Shown in pieces: positions 4,996 to 7,820 of a DNA stretch of 7,820 nucleotides. Within the stretch, counting starts at the first letter, position 1. Each line of letters begins with the position of its first letter. The position numbers were made by a program, and so were the translations under genes. This DNA is from Oscillospiraceae bacterium (GTDB lineage: Bacteria > Bacillota > Clostridia > Oscillospirales > Ruminococcaceae): the NCBI GenBank assembly GCA_019420135.1, contig JAHZHS010000097.1, positions 1 through 7,820 of the forward strand, read 5' to 3'. Under the pieces are notes generated by a model. That model saw only the letters and a list, made by a program, of their open reading frames with translations. It was not told the origin of the DNA and searched no databases.

Positions 4996-6108
4996 ATGTC
5001 GAGTTCGACTAACGATAAGCTGCGCGTGGCGCTGTTCTTCGGCGGCGTCTCCAGCGAGCATGAGGTCAGCTGTGTTTCGGCATCGGCCTGGGTCCGCGCC
5101 CTGTCCGAGGAACCCTGCCGCAGCAAGTACGATGTGGTGCGTGTGGGCATCACCAAGGACGGCCGCTGGCTGCGATTTGACGGCAGTGCCGACGCCATGG
5201 CCGACGGCAGCTGGGAGCAGGATGCCTCCTGCCGTCCCTGTGTGCTCAGCCCCGACCGCGGCGACCACGGTCTGCTGGAGTTTGCCCCCGACGGCACCGT
5301 GACCCGCACCCATATTGATGTGGCGGCCCCCGTGCTCCACGGCAGAAACGGCGAGGATGGTTCCATTCAAGGTCTGTTTGCCGTGGCGGGCATCCCCTTT
5401 GTGGGCTGCGGCGTGCTGGCCAGCGCGGTCTGCATGGACAAAGCGGTGGCCAACACCATGATGGACGCCTCCGGTGTCCCCCACTGCCATTGGTGCTGGG
5501 CCCCCGCCGAGGAGGCCGACAACCCCGACGCCCTGTGCGACCGGGTAGAGAGCGTTCTCTCCTATCCCATCTTCGTCAAGCCCGCCAACGCCGGTTCCAG
5601 CGTGGGCATCAGCAAGGCTGCCGACCGTGAGGCCCTCAAGAAGGCCATCCGCGTTGCTCTGGCCGAGGACACCAAGGTGGTGTTTGAGGAGTTCATCGAC
5701 GGTCAGGAAGTGGAATGCGCCGCTTTCGGCAACCCCGAGACCGGCGTCACCGTCACTCGCCCGGGAGAGATCGTGGCCGGCGCCGAGTTCTACACCTACG
5801 ACGACAAATACAAAAACGGCGTGTCCCAGGTGCTCATTCCCGCCCGCCTGAGCGAGGAGAAGCTGGATGAAGTGGCCGCCCTGGCCAAGAAGGCCTTCCT
5901 GGCTCTGGGCTGCACCGGGCTGTCCCGCTGCGACTTCTTTGTGGAGAAGGGCACCGGCCGTGTACTGTGCAACGAGCTGAACACGCTGCCCGGCTTCACC
6001 GCCATCAGCATGTATCCCAAGCTGATGGAACACGACGGCGTGGGCTTCTCCGACCTGGTGGACCGTCTGATCGGTCTGGCACTTGCTAAAAGAAAGGGTG
6101 CTTATTGA
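4996..6108 (+). CDS. ddl: D-alanine--D-alanine ligase
   Basis: ATP-grasp enzyme that joins two D-alanines for the end of the peptidoglycan stem peptide; it acts in the cytosol before MurF. Visible motifs in the 370-residue protein are GGVSSEHEVS (16-25), HGRNGEDGS (115-123), KPANAGSSVG (195-204, the nucleotide-binding glycine-rich loop), VVFEEFIDGQEVEC near 229-241, and the omega-loop KY pair at 271-272 in TYDDKY. Metal and ATP ligands Asp313, Glu327 and Asn329 lie in RCDFF and NELNTLPGF. The tyrosine of the KY pair is the residue associated with D-Ala rather than D-lactate specificity, so a VanA-like role is unlikely. The start follows the AAGGAG site. murI begins 3 nt after the stop, so the two cell-wall genes are almost certainly co-transcribed and translationally coupled. 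It contains no TTA, CTA or TCA codons. Confidence 0.97.
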   Translation: MSSSTNDKLRVALFFGGVSSEHEVSCVSASAWVRALSEEPCRSKYDVVRVGITKDGRWLRFDGSADAMADGSWEQDASCRPCVLSPDRGDHGLLEFAPDGTVTRTHIDVAAPVLHGRNGEDGSIQGLFAVAGIPFVGCGVLASAVCMDKAVANTMMDASGVPHCHWCWAPAEEADNPDALCDRVESVLSYPIFVKPANAGSSVGISKAADREALKKAIRVALAEDTKVVFEEFIDGQEVECAAFGNPETGVTVTRPGEIVAGAEFYTYDDKYKNGVSQVLIPARLSEEKLDEVAALAKKAFLALGCTGLSRCDFFVEKGTGRVLCNELNTLPGFTAISMYPKLMEHDGVGFSDLVDRLIGLALAKRKGAY

Positions 6109-6111
6109 GCT

Positions 6112-6945
6112 ATGGATAACCGTCCCATCGGCGTATTTGACAGCGGCCTCGGCGGCCTGACCGCCGTGCGCCAGCTTCGGCGGGTGCTGCCCGGCGAGGA
6201 CATCATCTACTTCGGCGATACCGGCCGCGTGCCCTACGGCTCCCGCGGGCGGGACATCATCGTCCAGTATGCCCGCCAGGACATCGGCTTTCTGCTGTCC
6301 AAGGATGTGAAATTCATCGTCGCCGCCTGCGGAACGGTCAGCTCGACCTACCCGCCTTCTGAGGCTTCCCGGCTGCCGGTGCCCTTCACCGGCGTGGTGG
6401 GGGCTACGGCACGCCGTGCCGCCGCCGCCACCAGAAACCGGCGTATCGGCGTCATCGGCACCCAGGCCACTGTCCGCAGCGGCAGCTACCAGCATCTGCT
6501 GAAAGAACTGGTTCCCGGCGCCCAGCTCTTTGCCAAGGCCTGTCCGCTCTTTGTCCCGCTGGTGGAAAACGGCTATATTAATGAAGGCAACCCCGTGACC
6601 CGGCTGGTCATTGCCGACTATCTCACCGAGCTGCGGGACACCGGCATCGACACGCTGATCCTGGGCTGCACTCATTACCCCCTGCTGGAGGGGATGATCG
6701 GGGAATTCATGGGGCCGGATGTGACCCTGATCGACCCCGGTAAATCCACCGCCGATGCCCTGGTGGATGCCCTGGACGCCCTGGAGCTGCGCAACGGCCG
6801 GGATACCGGCGGGCAGGCGGAGTTTTACGTCAGCGACACCACCGAGAGCTTTGCTGAGGCGGAGGCGCTGTTTCTGGGCAAGTACGGCGGCGGCCCCGTC
6901 ACCCAGATCGCCATTGAGCAGTATGCTTGGCCGCCCAAACCCTAA
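6112..6945 (+). CDS. murI: Glutamate racemase
   Basis: Cofactor-free racemase that interconverts L- and D-glutamate, supplying D-Glu for MurD in peptidoglycan synthesis. The 277-residue protein has the full family pattern: VFDSGLGGL with Asp10-Ser11, YFGDTGRVPYG at 33-43, the first catalytic cysteine Cys73 in AACGTVSS, VVGATARRA near 95-103, and the second catalytic pair Cys186 and His188 in GCTHYPLL. The C-terminal half continues with LIDPGKSTA. Length is normal. The substrate-binding motif usually written ACNT reads ACGT here, with Gly at residue 74 in place of Asn. The ATG at 6112 is 3 nt after the ddl stop, with GAAAGGG inside the end of ddl as ribosome site. Together with ddl this makes a D-amino-acid supply unit for the cell wall. 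Confidence 0.96.
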   Translation: MDNRPIGVFDSGLGGLTAVRQLRRVLPGEDIIYFGDTGRVPYGSRGRDIIVQYARQDIGFLLSKDVKFIVAACGTVSSTYPPSEASRLPVPFTGVVGATARRAAAATRNRRIGVIGTQATVRSGSYQHLLKELVPGAQLFAKACPLFVPLVENGYINEGNPVTRLVIADYLTELRDTGIDTLILGCTHYPLLEGMIGEFMGPDVTLIDPGKSTADALVDALDALELRNGRDTGGQAEFYVSDTTESFAEAEALFLGKYGGGPVTQIAIEQYAWPPKP

Positions 6946-6965
6946 CACAGGCAGGTAAATAGAAG

Positions 6966-7421
6966 ATGGAAGAAAATTATCTGATCACGATCAAAGGCAC
7001 CATGGAGCAGGACGGACGCAGCGAGAGCGTGGAACTGATGACCCACGGCAGCTTTTTGCAAAGGGACGGAAACTTCTATATCATATATAAGGAGACGGAG
7101 GCCACCGGCTACGACGGCTGCACCACCACCGTCAAGATCTCGGAGGATGCCCGCCGGGTGGCCATGATGCGCTACGGCAAAGCCCAGAGCCAGCTGGTCA
7201 TCGAGAAAGGCACCCGGCATCTCTGCCACTACGAGACCGGCTACGGCGCCGTATCCCTGGGCGTCGCCGCCGACGAAATCGAGAACGAGCTGGGCCGGGA
7301 CGGCGGCCGGGTCAAATTCAGCTACACCCTGGATTCGGGCAGCGAGGATTTCATCAGCCGCAACCTGGTGGACATTCATGTGACTCCCCTGCCCGAGCCG
7401 GAGCCGGACAGTGTCTCTTGA
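6966..7421 (+). CDS. DUF1934 (YwiB-like) beta-barrel protein
   Basis: Small cytosolic protein of unknown function, 151 residues, with the DUF1934/YwiB pattern. It has an N-terminal strand ENYLITIKGTMEQDG, then FYIIYKETEATGYDGCTTTVKI (about 36-58), a middle MRYGKAQSQLVIEKGT, the conserved YETGYGAVSLGV (about 89-100), and a final run of strands ending near VDIHV. There is no signal peptide or membrane segment. The last ten or so residues (PLPEPEPDSVS) are Pro/Glu-rich and look unstructured. The family is predicted to form a lipocalin-like barrel. The gene follows murI by 20 nt with only a weak ribosome site (AGG near 6953) and precedes argS by 50 nt. The DUF1934-argS pairing is also found in Bacillus (ywiB-argS), which supports the identification. 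The function is not known. Confidence 0.85.
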   Translation: MEENYLITIKGTMEQDGRSESVELMTHGSFLQRDGNFYIIYKETEATGYDGCTTTVKISEDARRVAMMRYGKAQSQLVIEKGTRHLCHYETGYGAVSLGVAADEIENELGRDGGRVKFSYTLDSGSEDFISRNLVDIHVTPLPEPEPDSVS

Positions 7422-7471
7422 CGCAAAACATCATACAGAATCGTAAATACTGCAAAAGGAGAGCGTTTTTC

Positions 7472-7820
7472 ATGACCGATTACCGCAACTACAACCCCCG
7501 CAAGACTGCGCTGGACGCCGCCCGCGACCTGCTGACCAAGGCCGCCTGCGCCGCCATGGAGAGTGGTGCCCTGCCCAAGACCGAGCTGCCGGATTTCATT
7601 GTCGAGATCCCCGCCGACACCAAAAACGGCGACGTTGCCGCCAACCTTGCCATGGTGGGCGCCCGTGCCTTCCACAAGGCGCCCCGCCAGATCGCCGAGG
7701 CTGTGGTTGCCGCCCTCGATCTGAACGGAAGCCTCTTTGCCCGTGTGGAGATTGCGGGCCCCGGCTTCATCAACTTCTTCCTGGGCGACGGCTGGTTCAC
7801 CTCGGTGCTGCGCGCCGCCT
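7472..7820 (+). CDS. argS: Arginyl-tRNA synthetase, N-terminal 116 residues (partial at right edge)
   Basis: Class I aminoacyl-tRNA synthetase that charges tRNA-Arg with arginine. Only the N-terminal additional domain, which contacts the tRNA D-loop, is in the window. The protein starts MTDYRNYNPRKTALDAARDL, then shows the ArgS hallmark EIPADTKNGDVAANLAM (about 45-61), KAPRQIAEAVV (about 69-79) and the strongly conserved AGPGFINFFLGD (about 94-105). The catalytic HIGH and KMSKS-like regions lie beyond the edge. An AAGGAGA site (7456-7462) is placed 9 nt before the ATG. The gene is 50 nt after DUF1934 on the same strand and probably belongs to the same transcription unit. Confidence 0.95.
   Translation, partial: MTDYRNYNPRKTALDAARDLLTKAACAAMESGALPKTELPDFIVEIPADTKNGDVAANLAMVGARAFHKAPRQIAEAVVAALDLNGSLFARVEIAGPGFINFFLGDGWFTSVLRAA

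Noticed and set aside
4975..6948. 657-codon open frame on the minus strand across ddl and murI
   Set aside because: It is exactly in codon register with both sense genes and is open because they lack TTA, CTA and TCA codons. Its product is low-complexity Gly/Ala/His-rich and resembles no known family, whereas ddl and murI are unmistakable.
7418..7447. TTGACG followed by TAAATA as a promoter for argS
   Set aside because: The gap is 20 bp, too long for a normal promoter, and the -35 overlaps the DUF1934 stop codon. Co-transcription with the upstream genes is simpler.
1..7820. Mobile elements, CRISPR arrays, defence or toxin-antitoxin genes, tRNA or rRNA genes
   Set aside because: No transposase or integrase motifs, no regularly spaced repeats, no tRNA-like cloverleaf and no small two-gene modules were seen. 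Nearly all sequence is accounted for by core genes.

Overview
The window is a compact stretch of bacterial chromosome carrying housekeeping genes. It is GC-rich (about 60% by eye, not computed) and has short spacers and purine-rich Shine-Dalgarno sites. Gene order suggests Bacillota, class Clostridia: dprA next to topA, the infC-rpmI-rplT block, and a DUF1934 (YwiB-like) gene directly before argS. The GC-rich codon use and the look of the L35 and IF-3 proteins suggest a gut Oscillospiraceae-type organism of the Faecalibacterium/Gemmiger/Subdoligranulum kind. That placement is inferred from memory of these families and was not searched. I see no mobile element, CRISPR array, phage gene, tRNA or rRNA.

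There are two divergent gene sets facing away from a 363-base control region (4633-4995). The minus-strand set, in transcription order, is infC (IF-3), rpmI (L35), rplT (L20), an intrinsic terminator, a SpoU/TrmH-family RNA methyltransferase, dprA and topA. topA runs off the left edge. The plus-strand set is ddl (D-Ala-D-Ala ligase), murI (glutamate racemase), a DUF1934 gene and the start of argS, which runs off the right edge.

The minus-strand set deals with translation and nucleic-acid upkeep: initiation factor, two 50S proteins, an RNA methyltransferase, a single-strand-DNA/RecA loader and topoisomerase I. The plus-strand set starts with two enzymes that supply D-amino-acid parts of peptidoglycan, then moves to tRNA charging.

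The most informative part is the central control region. It holds a near-consensus promoter for infC, a structured leader of about 190 nt with an intrinsic terminator ahead of the infC ribosome site, and an infC gene whose only sensible start codon is ATC. Together these imply transcription attenuation, probably by L20, plus IF-3 autocontrol through a discouraged start codon. I found no clearly new multi-gene system. The second-look items are the leader architecture, a pervasive lack of TTA/CTA/TCA codons that creates long false antisense ORFs, an ACGT variant of the MurI active-site motif, and a 20-base alternating purine-pyrimidine tract inside a terminator.
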